Shown: in pieces, positions 14,368 to 14,389 of the stretch
How positions within the stretch are numbered: the stretch's first letter is position 1
Layout of the letters: each line of letters starts with the position of its first letter
Origin: LMDS01 sp039930465
GTDB lineage: Bacteria > Pseudomonadota > Gammaproteobacteria > Burkholderiales > Burkholderiaceae_C
NCBI GenBank assembly: GCA_039930465.1
Contig: JBDTTU010000103.1
Coordinates: 1 to 14,389 of the forward strand
Reading direction: 5' to 3'
Length of the DNA stretch: 14,389 nucleotides
The notes under the pieces: model-generated
Told to the model about the DNA's origin: nothing
The model's database searches: none
Seen by the model: only the letters and a program-made list of their open reading frames with translations
Translations under genes and position numbers: made by a program

Positions 14368-14389
14368 ATGAGTCCTGCCGCACCAATGG
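14368..14389 (+). CDS. Possible start of a further gene, truncated by the window edge
   Basis: An ATG at 14368, with GTGGGA 6-11 bases upstream as a possible ribosome binding site, opens a frame (MSPAAPM) that runs off the right edge after seven codons. Far too little is visible to assign a function. The flanking sequence shares the lower GC of the preceding gene. Confidence 0.2.

Overview
The window looks like a chromosomal segment of a GC-rich betaproteobacterium, most likely order Burkholderiales (Rubrivivax/Leptothrix/Methylibium-like). This rests on the protein sequences, on the arrangement of nadK-recN divergent from hrcA, on a dynamin-like gene between mutM and mutY, and on a palindromic intergenic element of a type I recall from that group. 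No database was consulted. The core genes are GC-rich: one hand-counted 60-base line (4621-4680) has 41 G+C.

Layout. (1) Positions 1-1396, minus strand: a secreted TPR protein that runs off the left edge. (2) Positions 1470-5460, plus strand: mutM (8-oxoguanine DNA glycosylase), a bacterial dynamin-like GTPase, and mutY (adenine glycosylase). MutM and MutY are the two halves of the GO system against oxidised guanine. mutY appears to start at a TTG one base after the GTPase stop codon. (3) Positions 5466-9742, minus strand, read right to left: nadK, an intergenic palindromic repeat, recN, rapZ and a stand-alone LON N-terminal-domain protein. They are tightly packed: recN and rapZ overlap in an ATGA, and rapZ and the LON gene are 14 bases apart. 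(4) hrcA, the heat-shock repressor, diverges from nadK at 9813-10829. (5) Positions 10974-14297: one long gene of clearly lower GC (hand-counted lines 30/60 and 33/60), followed by the possible start of another gene at the right edge.

The most interesting gene is this last one. It encodes 1107 residues: a two-helix membrane hairpin, a P-loop NTPase resembling STAND ATPases, a winged-helix-like linker, and an array of about 15 TPR-like units. An aromatic anchor residue recurs at exactly 43-residue (129-bp) spacing from F446 to Y1048 with no insertion or deletion. The architecture (membrane module, ATPase switch, superhelical sensor) and the foreign base composition resemble STAND-type antiphage or signalling proteins. 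The defence role is inference.

Three core genes (mutM, nadK, hrcA) each have a -10-like hexamer exactly 7 bases before the ATG, which would give leaderless or nearly leaderless transcripts. The core genes cover DNA repair (mutM, mutY, recN), NADP supply (nadK), the heat-shock response (hrcA) and small-RNA/cell-envelope regulation (rapZ). No gene-free stretch exceeds 300 bases. I see no tRNA, rRNA, CRISPR array or insertion sequence.
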